Shown here in pieces: positions 27,709 through 37,156 of a stretch of DNA of 64,000 nucleotides. Both the position numbers and the translations under genes were made by a program. Source of the stretch: an uncultured Gammaproteobacteria bacterium (lineage in GTDB: Bacteria; Pseudomonadota; Gammaproteobacteria; HyVt-429); NCBI GenBank assembly GCA_947259975.1, contig CAMYOD010000003.1, forward strand, positions 120,517-184,516, written 5' to 3'. Numbering within the stretch: the first letter of the stretch is position 1; every line of letters starts with the position of its first letter. The notes beneath the pieces are model-generated. The model was not told the DNA's origin and made no database searches. It worked only from the letters and a program-made list of their open reading frames with translations.

Positions 27709-28212
27709 ATGTTACGACTCACATTCGTATTGCTTGCCGCTATCTTTGTTCTCGGCGCCGGCTACTGGTTCGCCAGCACCTCCGTCAGCCTCCAAACCGC
27801 AAAGCCGCAAGTTGCCCTGCGTCAGGAGCAGGCAAATCCGGAGCTTCTCGACACTCGCTACGTGTTCGATATCAGCGTGCACACCGAGGACGAGCTGCGG
27901 ACCATGCTGGAACGGGCCGATAAGATCGCCGACAGTGCGCCGGACCTGACCGGCAAATTACCCGTCGTCGCCCTGGTCCTGCACGGGCCGGAAGTGGAAT
28001 TCTTTGCGAATGAGAATTACGCGAAGTTCAAGGATATCGTTGACCGCGCGGCGGTACTCGACGGGCGTGGATTCATCGAGGTCAAGATGTGCCGAACGAT
28101 GATGCGGAGCAGGAACATGAATGACGATGACGTTCCACCGTTCATTGAAATCGTACCGTTTGGGCCGGATGAAATCGAACGTCTGCGTCGCAACGGTTAT
28201 CAAGTCATGTAG
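27709..28212 (+). CDS. Membrane-anchored DsrE/DsrF-like protein
   Basis: A 167-residue protein with one N-terminal hydrophobic helix (LTFVLLAAIFVLGAGYWFA) and a DsrE-fold domain from about residue 48: strand YVFDISVHTED, a long helix, VVALVLHGPEVEFF, and a C-terminal VKMCRTMMRS with single Cys128, followed by IEIVPFGPDEIERLRRNGY. The Cys and the ending align with the two DsrE proteins at 39863 and 40634. DsrE proteins handle or sense reactive sulfur; here the orientation predicts a periplasmic domain. It is 33 bases after nadC. The exact function is unknown. Confidence 0.78.
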   Translation: MLRLTFVLLAAIFVLGAGYWFASTSVSLQTAKPQVALRQEQANPELLDTRYVFDISVHTEDELRTMLERADKIADSAPDLTGKLPVVALVLHGPEVEFFANENYAKFKDIVDRAAVLDGRGFIEVKMCRTMMRSRNMNDDDVPPFIEIVPFGPDEIERLRRNGYQVM

Positions 28213-28222
28213 CTGGACGCAC

Positions 28223-29005
28223 TCAATGCAAGGTTGAGTGCACCATATAGACCAATCCAATACCCAGAAGGATCAACGTCATCTGCTCAGCGGTCGCGCG
28301 TGCCTCGAGGCGTTGGTGTAGATCCGGAAGCAAATCCGCCATCGCGATATAAATAAAGCTCGCCGCCGCGATCGCAAGCACATAGGGAGTTGCGCTTTCG
28401 GCCCACGACAGTACGAAAAACGCCGCCACGCCGCCCACCAGAGTCGTCAGGCTCGACAACAAATTCAATACCAAGACCCTGGCGCGGGCGTAACCACTAT
28501 GCAGCAGAATGGCGATATCACCCAACTCCTGCGGTACCTCGTGCGCGATCACCGCAAACGTCGTCACGATGCCGAGGTGAATATCCGTGAGAAAGGCCGC
28601 GGCGATCAACACCCCGTCGACCAGGTTATGAATGCCGTCGCCGATGAGAATCATGGTTCCGGTAGCACTCTTCTGTGCGGCCTCGAGGTCTACGCCATGG
28701 GCCTCGCAGTGTGCGGAATGACAGTGCCGCCAGAGCAGCATCTTCTCGAGCAGAAAGAAGATCAACACGCCGATGAGGATCACCGCCGTGATCCGGTGCG
28801 TACCGGCCAGATCGGTACCCGCCATGGCGTGGGGTATCAGGCCCAGGAACGCGGCTCCCAGCAAGCTGCCGATAGCGAAACTGACCAGGCGCGGCAGCAG
28901 ACGGGAAATCGTGGCCGACGATAACAGCAGCACGCCGGACGCGGCGAGCGCACCAACCAACGCGCCCAAGGCCGTGAAAACCAGGATCCAGATCAGCAGG
29001 GACAT
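28223..29005 (-). CDS. ZIP-family metal transporter
   Basis: A 260-residue protein with about eight membrane helices. The conserved metal-binding helices of ZIP carriers are visible: GDGIHNLVDGVLIAAAF (helix 4) and AVIAHEVPQELGDIAILL (helix 5). A His/Cys-rich loop, RHCHSAHCEAH, lies between helices 3 and 4. Substrate is probably Zn2+ or another divalent metal; ZIP carriers work in uptake but some run outward. It is convergent with the DsrE-like gene, stops 10 bases apart. Confidence 0.92.
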   Translation of the reverse strand: MSLLIWILVFTALGALVGALAASGVLLLSSATISRLLPRLVSFAIGSLLGAAFLGLIPHAMAGTDLAGTHRITAVILIGVLIFFLLEKMLLWRHCHSAHCEAHGVDLEAAQKSATGTMILIGDGIHNLVDGVLIAAAFLTDIHLGIVTTFAVIAHEVPQELGDIAILLHSGYARARVLVLNLLSSLTTLVGGVAAFFVLSWAESATPYVLAIAAASFIYIAMADLLPDLHQRLEARATAEQMTLILLGIGLVYMVHSTLH

Positions 29006-29055
29006 GGTGGTTATTTATGGGTAATGAAAGCGCGCATCATACCGAATGCCTTGGT

Positions 29056-29796
29056 CTAATCAATCCAAATCAGCGAGGCCATGCGACCGCATTGGCCGTT
29101 ACGTCGATAGGAGAAGAACTCCTGCGGATGTGTGTAGGTACAGCGATCCTGTCCATAGATTGCCTGCACGCCACAGCGGCGCAGTCGCATGCGCGCGAGC
29201 GCAAACAGATCGGCATGCCAGCGACCGTTTTCCCCGGCGGCGGCAAATGCCGCCGCGGCGTCACTGTCTTGTATCGTGAAGGCGGCACGCACATCCTCGC
29301 CAATGACAAAGGCCCGGGGTCCGATGGCCGGTCCCAGCCAGGCCATGAGGTCGACGCCATCTTGGGCCATGGCGGCGACACCGGCCTCGATGACGCCACG
29401 GGCGAGGCCGCGCCAGCCGGCATGCAGGGCGGCGACGCGGCGCCCGTCGCGGTCGCACAACAGAATCGGCACACAATCCGCCGTCAATACGGCGCATACC
29501 GCACCCGATCCGTCACAAAAGCTGCCATCGGCTCCGACGGCTACGGCCGCCGTGCGAGCATTGACCACGCTGGCACCGTGCACCTGGCGCAACCACAGCG
29601 GTGAATGCGTCAGGTCAAGATCCACCATCAGCCGCCGGCGATTCTCGGCCACGGCCTCGGGTGTATCGCCGACGTGGTCGGCGAGGTTGAATGCGTCATA
29701 GGGGGGACGGCTGACACCGCCCACGCGCGTCGTGGACACGGCGCGCACACCCGCCGGCGCGGGCCAATCCGCGACGATGTAACTAGAATCCGGCAT
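29056..29796 (-). CDS. pgeF: Purine nucleoside phosphorylase/polyphenol oxidase PgeF (YfiH)
   Basis: A member of the YfiH/LACC1 family of multi-copper-oxidase-fold enzymes, implicated in peptidoglycan quality control and in purine nucleoside cleavage. The 246-residue product has LRQVHGASVV, the metal-site Cys in VLTADCVPILLCD, the His in ALHAGWRGLARGV and the C-terminal CTYTHPQEFFSYRRNG motif. Start 29796 (MPDSSYIV) overlaps the rluD stop by 14 bases; 29808 is an alternative. The rluD-pgeF pairing is common in gammaproteobacteria. Confidence 0.93.
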   Translation of the reverse strand: MPDSSYIVADWPAPAGVRAVSTTRVGGVSRPPYDAFNLADHVGDTPEAVAENRRRLMVDLDLTHSPLWLRQVHGASVVNARTAAVAVGADGSFCDGSGAVCAVLTADCVPILLCDRDGRRVAALHAGWRGLARGVIEAGVAAMAQDGVDLMAWLGPAIGPRAFVIGEDVRAAFTIQDSDAAAAFAAAGENGRWHADLFALARMRLRRCGVQAIYGQDRCTYTHPQEFFSYRRNGQCGRMASLIWID

Positions 29797-30784
29797 CACG
29801 CTTACCATCAGCTGTGGCCGCCCCGGCGGCGTCTGCCGCAAGCGCGTCGATGAGACACTGGAAATCCTCCGGCGGCGCGGTGGACCATTCCATCGCCTCA
29901 CCCGACACGGGATGCACCAACCCCAGTTGTTCGGCGTGCAATGCCTGGCGCCGAAACCCGCGCAACGCGCCCACCAGAGTCTCACTCGCCTCCGCTGGCA
30001 CGAAGAGCCGACCGCCATACACCGGGTCACCGACAATGGGAAAGCCCGCGTGCGCCAAGTGCACGCGAATCTGATGCGTGCGCCCGGTTTCCAGGGTCAC
30101 ACGCACCAAGGTATGCGCACGATAGCGCGCCGCGACACGATAGTGGGTCACTGCCGGACGGCCGCGTGCCGTGACCGCCATGCGTACCCGATCCCGCGAA
30201 TGGCGGCCAACCGGTGCGTCTACTGAGCCACCGGCGATTATCACGCCGCGGACCACCGCCAGATACACGCGCCGCACACTGCGCGCGGCCAACTGTTCCG
30301 TCAACGAACGGCGCGCGACGTCGTTGCGCGCTACCACTAACAGGCCCGAAGTGTCTTTGTCGAGGCGGTGCACGATGCCGGCACGGGCCACTCGCGCGAG
30401 TGACGGATCGTGATGCAATAACGCATTCAACAGGGTACCGTCCGGGTTACCGGCACCGGGATGCACGACGATACCGGCCGGCTTGTTCAGCACAATTAGA
30501 TCATCGTCCTGATAAAGGATGTTCAACGGCAACTGCTGCGGCAACCAGGGTCGTTCGATGGGCGGTGGCACGGCGATCTCGATCACTTCCCGCCCCTGCA
30601 AGCGGTGCCGCTGTTTCGGTGTTGTTGCGTCCAGGCGGACAACACCGTCCTTGATCCACTGCTGCAGTTGGGAACGGGAATACTCCGGCAACATGCTCGC
30701 CAACGCCTGATCCAGGCGCTGACCGGCAGCGCCGGGCACGACACACATACTGATCTTGTCTGCGTCTTCAGGTCCCACCATCAT
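29783..30784 (-). CDS. rluD: 23S rRNA pseudouridine synthase RluD
   Basis: RluD makes pseudouridines in helix 69 of 23S rRNA (1911/1915/1917 in E. coli numbering). The 333-residue protein has an N-terminal S4 domain (QRLDQALASMLPEYSRSQLQQWIKDGVV), the catalytic motif HRLDKDTSGLLVVARN with Asp, and ETGRTHQIRVHLAHAGFPIVGDPVYGG. It is divergent from bamD with an 81-bp gap, the classical arrangement, and overlaps pgeF downstream. Two successive ATGs (30784, 30781) are possible starts. Confidence 0.95.
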   Translation of the reverse strand: MMVGPEDADKISMCVVPGAAGQRLDQALASMLPEYSRSQLQQWIKDGVVRLDATTPKQRHRLQGREVIEIAVPPPIERPWLPQQLPLNILYQDDDLIVLNKPAGIVVHPGAGNPDGTLLNALLHHDPSLARVARAGIVHRLDKDTSGLLVVARNDVARRSLTEQLAARSVRRVYLAVVRGVIIAGGSVDAPVGRHSRDRVRMAVTARGRPAVTHYRVAARYRAHTLVRVTLETGRTHQIRVHLAHAGFPIVGDPVYGGRLFVPAEASETLVGALRGFRRQALHAEQLGLVHPVSGEAMEWSTAPPEDFQCLIDALAADAAGAATADGKRDAGF

Positions 30785-30865
30785 GTCTCGCGTGCGGTGC
30801 CTTCACCGCACCATGGAATCAGGTTATGCTTGGTAATCATAACCAACCGCCGTCCAGAAATCAGA

Positions 30866-31636
30866 ATGCGAGTTCCCGCCCTTTTTCTCTCTCTCATGCT
30901 TGTGCTTGTAGTCGCGGGCTGTAAATGGCTGCCCAAAGACGAAGATGCCACCAAGAACTGGTCGGCGCAGCAGTTCTATGAGGTCGGCAAGCAGGCTCTG
31001 GACAAAGGCGACTTCGAAGCCGCCATCGAACATTTCGAACAGCTCGAAGCGCGTTTTCCCTACGGCCGATTTGCCCAACAGTCGCAGCTTTCCGTCGGCT
31101 ATGCGTACTACAAATATGGCGAGCCGGAATCGGCAATCACCGCCGCGGATCGGTTCATCCGCTTGCATCCGACTCATCCCAACGTCGATTATGCGTATTA
31201 CCTGAAAGGTCTCGCGCACTTCAACATGAAGCGACAGATTCTCGATCGTCTCGGCGGTGAGGAAATCTTGAGCGAGCGTGACCCGAAAGCGGCGCAACTC
31301 GCATTTCAGTCCTTTCGTGACCTGGTGACACGTTACCCCGAAAGCCGATACGCGCCGGATGCCACAGACCGCATGGTGTATCTGCTTAATATTCTGGGCC
31401 GGCATGACGTTAACGTCGCACGGTATTATCTCGAACGGGGCGCCTATGTTGCGGCGGTCAATCGCTGCAAATATGTGATCAAGCACTTCCAGAACGCGCC
31501 CGCGGTAGAGGATGCCCTCGGGATCATGGCCCAGGCCTACGACCTTATGGGTTTACCTCGGCTCGCTCATGATTCCCGCCGCGTACTCAAACTCAATTTT
31601 CCGAACAGCACCTATCTCACGGATACCAGCGGCTAA
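30866..31636 (+). CDS. bamD: Outer membrane assembly lipoprotein BamD
   Basis: BamD is the essential lipoprotein of the BAM complex that inserts beta-barrel proteins. The 256-residue precursor has a lipoprotein signal with lipobox VVAGC (Cys19), then TPR-like repeats: FYEVGKQALDKGDFEAAIEHFEQLEARFPYGR is typical of BamD. The start is ATG 30866, directly before the signal peptide; the frame is open further upstream but there overlaps rluD. It is divergent from rluD. Confidence 0.95.
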   Translation: MRVPALFLSLMLVLVVAGCKWLPKDEDATKNWSAQQFYEVGKQALDKGDFEAAIEHFEQLEARFPYGRFAQQSQLSVGYAYYKYGEPESAITAADRFIRLHPTHPNVDYAYYLKGLAHFNMKRQILDRLGGEEILSERDPKAAQLAFQSFRDLVTRYPESRYAPDATDRMVYLLNILGRHDVNVARYYLERGAYVAAVNRCKYVIKHFQNAPAVEDALGIMAQAYDLMGLPRLAHDSRRVLKLNFPNSTYLTDTSG

Positions 31637-31674
31637 ACACGCGCGATTGCGGCAACCAACCGGAGCGCAATAGG

Positions 31675-32196
31675 ATGTGGGACTTTTTTGAGACAGTGCG
31701 GCGGCGGCATTCGGTGCGCAAGTACCAGACCGACATGGCGGTCGAGGCGGAAAAACTGAATGCGATTCTGGAGATGGCCTGCGCCGCCCCCTCCGCCGGC
31801 GACCTGCAGGCGTATAAAATGATCGTGTGCACCACGACCGCCGACCGCAAAGCATTGAGCGATGCCGCGCACGGCCAGACCTTTGTCGCCGAGGCGCCCG
31901 TTTGTGTAGTTTTCTGCGCGGATCCTGCGCGCTCGGCAGAAAAATACGGCGCGCGCGGCAGCACGCTCTATTCCGTGCAGGATGCGACGATTGCCGCGAC
32001 CTACGCGCAGCTGGCGGTGGTGGCCGCCGGCATGGCATCGGCCTGGGTGGGTAGTTTCGACGAGGCGCAGGTGCGCACCGCACTCGACATCGAAACTGAA
32101 CTGACGCCGGTGGCCCTGCTCGCGATCGGCTATCCGGCGGAATTGCCGGAACCAACGCCCCGCCGCCCACTGGCGGAAATCATTCGATCTCGCTGA
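31675..32196 (+). CDS. Nitroreductase-family flavoprotein
   Basis: A 173-residue FMN-dependent oxidoreductase. It starts MWDFFETVRRRHSVRKYQTD, the usual nitroreductase N terminus that binds FMN phosphate through RRRHSVR, and contains AAPSAGDLQAYK and the GM-rich helix LAVVAAGMASAWVGSF. Substrate is unknown. It is convergent with nadE, overlapping it by 17 bases at the 3' ends. Confidence 0.9.
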   Translation: MWDFFETVRRRHSVRKYQTDMAVEAEKLNAILEMACAAPSAGDLQAYKMIVCTTTADRKALSDAAHGQTFVAEAPVCVVFCADPARSAEKYGARGSTLYSVQDATIAATYAQLAVVAAGMASAWVGSFDEAQVRTALDIETELTPVALLAIGYPAELPEPTPRRPLAEIIRSR

Positions 32197-33826
32197 TTCC
32201 CTGAGTGTTGTCGAAGCCCGAGGTAATCGGGTAACGGCGGTCGCGGCCGAACGCGCGGCGGGTAATGCGCACGCCGGGGGCCGCCTGGCGCCGTTTGTAT
32301 TCGTTCCGATCGACCAACTTGATCACCTGTTTGACGGCGCCGGAATCGAATCCGGCCGCGACGATGTCGATCGCGGAACGATCCTCTTCGACATACATCT
32401 CGAGGATCGGGTCCAACACGTCATACGGCGGCAAGGAATCCACGTCCGTCTGATCGGGACGCAGTTCCGCGGACGGCGGCCGCTCGAGAACCCGCGCCGG
32501 GATCACCGGGGCAACCGAGTTACGATAGGCCGCGAGACGATAGACGAGGGTCTTGGACACATCCTTGATGGCGGCGAAGCCGCCCGCCATGTCACCGTAC
32601 AAGGTGGCGTAACCTACAGCCATCTCGCTCTTGTTGCCGGTAGTCAGCAGAATCTTGCGCTGTTTATTCGAGATCGCCATTAACAATACGCCCCGGCAGC
32701 GGGCCTGTATATTTTCTTCGGTGGTATCGGGCGGCAAACCGGCGAACTCATCCGCGAGACCTTCGAGAAATGCGTTGAACATGGGTTCGATGGAGATGAC
32801 CCGATAGTTCACTCCCAGCGCCTCCGCTTCACTCCTGGCATCTTCGACACTCATGTCCGCGGTGTATCGGGACGGCATCATGACCGCCTCGACACGTTCT
32901 GCACCGATGGCATCAACGGCGATGGCCAGGGTAAGCGCCGAGTCGATCCCTCCGGAAAGACCCAGGACGACACCGCGGAAGTGATTCTTTTCGATATAGT
33001 CACGCACGCCAAGCACAATCGCCCGGTACGCGCTTTCCTCGATATTCATCGTCACCGGTATGGTCGCCGGCACGGGTGCCGGCGGGTCAGCGGGACTGAA
33101 TTCAGCCACAAAGATGTCGCTCACAAAGGGCGGATACTGTTGCATCAACTGCCCGCGGGCGTCGATGACGAACGATGCGCCATCGAAAACGAGCTCATCC
33201 TGCCCGCCAATGAGATTGACATAGACCACCGGCACACCGTTCTCCTCTGCCCGTGCCGCGGCCGCCTCCTCGCGCGCGTGACCCTTCTCCAAATGATAGG
33301 GCGAGGCATTCAGGTTGACGATCAGGCGCGCGCCCGCGGCGCAGGCCGCGCGCGTTGGACCCGGTTCCCAGAGATCCTCGCAAATGGTAATGCCGATCGG
33401 TATGTCCTTGACGTCCACCACGCAGGGCTCACTGCCGACGTCGAAGTAGCGTGCTTCATCGAACACACCATAGTTGGGCAATAAATGTTTGCGGTAGGTC
33501 GCAAGCACAGCCCCGTCCCGCACCAACGAGGCGGCATTATAGAGACCCGTAGCCTCACGCAGGGGATAGCCGACAACGGCATCGATACCCTGCACACCGG
33601 CGATGAACCGCCGCATACCCGCCTCGACCTGGTCGATCAAACCTGGTCGCAGCAGCAGGTCTTCGGGCGGATACCCGGTCAGTGTCAGCTCGGGAAAGAT
33701 AATAAGATCGCAGGCCAGGACATCACGTGCCCGCGTGATCGCCTGCAAACATTCATCGGTGTTGCCGCGGACGTCACCGACGAGAAGATTAAGCTGCGCA
33801 ATCGCAATCTTGAGGGCGGCGGCCAT
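32180..33826 (-). CDS. nadE: Glutamine-dependent NAD+ synthetase
   Basis: NadE amidates nicotinic acid adenine dinucleotide to NAD+. The 548-residue protein has an N-terminal CN-hydrolase (glutaminase) domain with catalytic residues in the FPELTLTGYPPEDLL, LEKGHAREEAAAARAEENG and ICEDLWEPG motifs, and a C-terminal ATP-pyrophosphatase domain with LGLSGGIDSALTLAIA. The start at 33826 overlaps the sucD stop by one base (TAATG), so nadE is translated directly behind sucCD; the frame extends to 33886 but inside sucD. Confidence 0.95.
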   Translation of the reverse strand: MAAALKIAIAQLNLLVGDVRGNTDECLQAITRARDVLACDLIIFPELTLTGYPPEDLLLRPGLIDQVEAGMRRFIAGVQGIDAVVGYPLREATGLYNAASLVRDGAVLATYRKHLLPNYGVFDEARYFDVGSEPCVVDVKDIPIGITICEDLWEPGPTRAACAAGARLIVNLNASPYHLEKGHAREEAAAARAEENGVPVVYVNLIGGQDELVFDGASFVIDARGQLMQQYPPFVSDIFVAEFSPADPPAPVPATIPVTMNIEESAYRAIVLGVRDYIEKNHFRGVVLGLSGGIDSALTLAIAVDAIGAERVEAVMMPSRYTADMSVEDARSEAEALGVNYRVISIEPMFNAFLEGLADEFAGLPPDTTEENIQARCRGVLLMAISNKQRKILLTTGNKSEMAVGYATLYGDMAGGFAAIKDVSKTLVYRLAAYRNSVAPVIPARVLERPPSAELRPDQTDVDSLPPYDVLDPILEMYVEEDRSAIDIVAAGFDSGAVKQVIKLVDRNEYKRRQAAPGVRITRRAFGRDRRYPITSGFDNTQGISEIE

Positions 33827-34695
33827 TATTGCAGGGCGGCACGCATCTGCGCGCCCATTTCCGCCGGCGAGCGCGCAACGGCACAACCGGCGTCTTCGAG
33901 TGCGCGGAATTTTTCTTCTGCGTCACCTTCGCCACCGGTGATGATGGCACCGGCATGGCCCATGCGCTTGCCGCGCGGTGCGGTGACACCGGAGATATAA
34001 CCCACCACCGGCTTGGTCACATGGTGCTTGATGAAATCCGCGGCCTCCTGCTCTGCGGTACCGCCAATCTCACCGACCAGAATGATGCCCTTCGTTGCCG
34101 GGTCTTGTTCGAACAACTCAAGACAATCGATAAAATCCATGCCATGAATTGGATCGCCGCCGATTCCCACGCACGTGCTCTGACCCAGACCGACCGCGGT
34201 GGTCTGATGCACCGCCTCGTAGGTCAAGGTGCCGGAGCGTGACACGATTCCGATGGTGCCTGGCGCATGAATGGCCGCCGGCATAATGCCGATCTTGCAT
34301 TCGCCGGGCGTAATGATGCCCGGGCAATTGGGTCCGATCAGATACGCGTCATGATGCGCCAGGACCGCCTTGACCTTGAGCATTTCCAGCACCGGGATGC
34401 CTTCGGTGATACACACGATGGTGTCGATGCCGGCGTCCGCAGCCTCGAGCACGGCATCGGCGGCGAACGGGGCCGGTACGTAGATCATGGTCGCATCGGC
34501 ACCGGTGGCATCCACGGCCTCCTGCACCGTGTTAAATACGGGTCGACCCAGATGTTCATCGCCACCCTTACCGGGCGTCACACCGCCCACCAGATTCGTA
34601 CCGTAGGCGATGGCCTGCTCGGAGTGGAAGCTGCCCTGTTTGCCGGTGAAGCCCTGGCAGATGACCTTGGTTTGTTTGTTAACCAGAATACTCAT
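33826..34695 (-). CDS. sucD: Succinyl-CoA synthetase alpha subunit
   Basis: SucD carries the CoA-binding domain and the active-site histidine of succinate-CoA ligase in the TCA cycle. The 289-residue protein shows [40 protein letters not shown] and the phospho-His motif [13 protein letters not shown] near the C terminus. Start [11 protein letters not shown] is preferred over an in-frame ATG 24 bases earlier because it matches the family's N terminus. It follows sucC after 54 bases and overlaps nadE by 1 base. Confidence 0.97.
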   Translation of the reverse strand: MSILVNKQTKVICQGFTGKQGSFHSEQAIAYGTNLVGGVTPGKGGDEHLGRPVFNTVQEAVDATGADATMIYVPAPFAADAVLEAADAGIDTIVCITEGIPVLEMLKVKAVLAHHDAYLIGPNCPGIITPGECKIGIMPAAIHAPGTIGIVSRSGTLTYEAVHQTTAVGLGQSTCVGIGGDPIHGMDFIDCLELFEQDPATKGIILVGEIGGTAEQEAADFIKHHVTKPVVGYISGVTAPRGKRMGHAGAIITGGEGDAEEKFRALEDAGCAVARSPAEMGAQMRAALQ

Positions 34696-34749
34696 GATGA
34701 CCCGTTCCCGGAGCGACACGTGCTGCGATTTGCCATTGCGCCAGGCGCA

Positions 34750-35916
34750 TCAGGCCGTCTGGGCCTGCGCCACCGCTGTTTGCGCCGCTTCGGTAAGACC
34801 TTCTGCAGCGATGATATGCAGGCCGCTCTCGGCCAGCAGTGCGCGTCCCCGTTCCACGTTCGTACCTTCCAGGCGCACGACCACCGGAATTGAGATACCC
34901 ACTTCGCGGATGGCCGAGACGATGCCTTCGGCAATCAAATCACAACGCACGATACCGCCGAAGATGTTCACCAGGATGACTTTCACATTCGCGTCGGAAA
35001 GAATCAGCTTGAACGCCTCCGCCACCTTATCCGTGGTCGTACCCCCGCCGACGTCGAGGAAGTTCGCGGGACGCCCGCCGTGCAATTTGATCAAATCCAT
35101 GGTCGCCATGGCCAGGCCGGCACCGTTGACCATGCACGCGATATCGCCGTCGAGTGCGATGTAATTGAGCCCGAACTGACGCGCCTTATGGTCCTTGGCA
35201 TCCTCCTGCGAGGGATCGCGTAAATCTTCGGTCGCCTTCTGTCGATACAAGGCGTTTTCATCGATGTTGATCTTGGCATCCAGGGCGACCAGTTCACCGG
35301 TCTGTGTCACCGCCAGTGGATTGATCTCGACCAGACTCAGGTCGCGCGCCACAAACAGCCGATAAACGCCGAACATGATTTTTGTCAGGGCTGCGGCCTG
35401 TTTTGCATCCAGACCGAATGCAAACGCAACACGCCGGCATTGGTAGGCCTGCAAACCAACGACGGGATCGATCAGCAGGCGCATCATCTTTTCGGGCGAG
35501 CGCGCGGCAACCTCCTCGATATCCATGCCGCCCTCACTCGACGCGATAAACGCAACCCGTTCGTGTCGCCGATCGACCAGACAGGCCAGATAGAGTTCAC
35601 GCGCCACCGGGCAAGGCTGCTCGATGAGCATACGATCCACGGGTTGGCCCTGCGGACCGGTTTGATGGGTCACCAGGCGCGACCCGATCAGCGCATCCAC
35701 GGCGGCTTCCAGGGCGTCCTGGCCGTGCGCCTTTCGCACACCCCCGGCCTTGCCGCGACCGCCGGCATGAATCTGCGCCTTGACGACCCACTCGTCACCC
35801 CCCAACTCGGCGGCGACCGCGAGCGCCTCGCGTACCGAAAAGGCCGGCTTACCCGGCGGTACCGCGATCCCGTACTCGCTGAACAGGGCCTTGGCTTGAT
35901 ACTCGTGCAGATTCAT
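34750..35916 (-). CDS. sucC: Succinyl-CoA synthetase beta subunit
   Basis: SucC provides the ATP-grasp domain that binds nucleotide and phosphorylates SucD. The 388-residue protein begins MNLHEYQAKALFSEYGIAVP and contains VVKAQIHAGGRGKAGGV, SLVEINPLAVTQTGELVALDAKI and ANFLDVGGGTTTDKV, all canonical. Length is the same as the E. coli protein (388). It heads the sucC-sucD-nadE operon on the minus strand. Confidence 0.98.
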   Translation of the reverse strand: MNLHEYQAKALFSEYGIAVPPGKPAFSVREALAVAAELGGDEWVVKAQIHAGGRGKAGGVRKAHGQDALEAAVDALIGSRLVTHQTGPQGQPVDRMLIEQPCPVARELYLACLVDRRHERVAFIASSEGGMDIEEVAARSPEKMMRLLIDPVVGLQAYQCRRVAFAFGLDAKQAAALTKIMFGVYRLFVARDLSLVEINPLAVTQTGELVALDAKINIDENALYRQKATEDLRDPSQEDAKDHKARQFGLNYIALDGDIACMVNGAGLAMATMDLIKLHGGRPANFLDVGGGTTTDKVAEAFKLILSDANVKVILVNIFGGIVRCDLIAEGIVSAIREVGISIPVVVRLEGTNVERGRALLAESGLHIIAAEGLTEAAQTAVAQAQTA

Positions 35917-36016
35917 GATTTTTAACGCTTATGTGGAGGCGGTATTTTGGAGCAAAGCCCCGGATTAAGCAAAACTCACGCCTGCGTAACGCGCTCGAAG
36001 TGATACACTTTTTCGT

Positions 36017-37156
36017 ATGCGGACCATGATTGTCGATACGCTCTCCGAGATCTCACCGGCGGCCTGGAACCACATTGCCGGCGACGAGAATCCGTTTCTG
36101 CGTCATGAATTTCTCCACAGCCTGGAGACAAGCGGCTGTCTGTCCCGGCAGCGTGGCTGGGAGCCGAGACACGTCGCGCTTTACGACGAGAGTGAACTCG
36201 TCGGCGCTGTGCCCCTGTACCGAAAATGGAATTCCTACGGCGAGTACATATTCGACTGGGCCTGGGCAAACGCGTACTACCGTGCCGGTATCGCCTATTA
36301 CCCGAAATTCGTCGCCGCAGTGCCTTTTACGCCAGTACCGGGCACACGGGTGCTTGTGGCCCCCGCCGCGGATCGGGACGCCGTCGAGGAGACCCTGATC
36401 CAAGGCACCCTCGAGTTCGTAAAATCCGCGGGCGGCTCGTCGCTGCACTGGTTGTTCACACCAAAATCGACCAGTGATCGACTCGCCCGGCACGGGTTCC
36501 TGCGTCGCGTCGGTCATCAGTTTCATTGGTTCAACAACGATTATGAGGACTTTGACGCCTATCTGGCCGCGTTCTCGGCGGCGAAGCGTAAAAAGATCAA
36601 GCGTGAACGGCGCCGCGTGCATGAGGCAGACGTCCAGGTAAAGCTGCGCCCCGGCGGCGACCTCGGCCCACAGCATTGGGACACCTTTTACGAATTCTAT
36701 CTGGCGACGATTCATCGTCACGGCGCAACGCCGTATCTGACGAAACAGTTCTTTCATACGCTCGGCGAGCGTATGGGTGAAAATGTGGTCATGGCCATGG
36801 CGGAACATCGTGGCCAGTGGGTGGCGGGTGCGCTAAATCTGCGCGGCGCAAACGCGCTGTTCGGCCGCTACTGGGGTGCGCGCGAGGACTTCCACAGCCT
36901 GCACTTCGAGACCTGCTATTACAGTGCGATCGAATACTGCATCCGTCATCGACTCAAGGAATTCCAGGCCGGCGCCCAGGGTGAGCACAAACTGAGCCGC
37001 GGCCTGCTGCCCACGGAGACCTTTTCGGCGCATTGGCTGGATCACCCGGAGTTCTTCCAGGCGGTGGCCGAATTTCTGGACCAGGAACGGGTGGGTGTAG
37101 GACACTACATGCGCGCATTGGACGCGCACTCTCCATTTCGTAAGGGGATGCGCTAA
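36017..37156 (+). CDS. GNAT/FemAB-like acyltransferase (DUF482 family)
   Basis: A 379-residue protein of the peptidogalycan-biosynthesis/recognition family (COG3146-like) with a GNAT-type fold. Conserved blocks are PFLRHEFLHSLETSGCLSRQRGWEPRHV, the Lys/Arg-rich AAFSAAKRKKIKRERRRVHE, and FQAGAQGEHKLSRGLLPTETFSAHWL near the C terminus. It is widely found upstream of aat, as here, where the stop and the aat start overlap by one base (TAATG). The substrate is not established. Confidence 0.85.
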   Translation: MRTMIVDTLSEISPAAWNHIAGDENPFLRHEFLHSLETSGCLSRQRGWEPRHVALYDESELVGAVPLYRKWNSYGEYIFDWAWANAYYRAGIAYYPKFVAAVPFTPVPGTRVLVAPAADRDAVEETLIQGTLEFVKSAGGSSLHWLFTPKSTSDRLARHGFLRRVGHQFHWFNNDYEDFDAYLAAFSAAKRKKIKRERRRVHEADVQVKLRPGGDLGPQHWDTFYEFYLATIHRHGATPYLTKQFFHTLGERMGENVVMAMAEHRGQWVAGALNLRGANALFGRYWGAREDFHSLHFETCYYSAIEYCIRHRLKEFQAGAQGEHKLSRGLLPTETFSAHWLDHPEFFQAVAEFLDQERVGVGHYMRALDAHSPFRKGMR

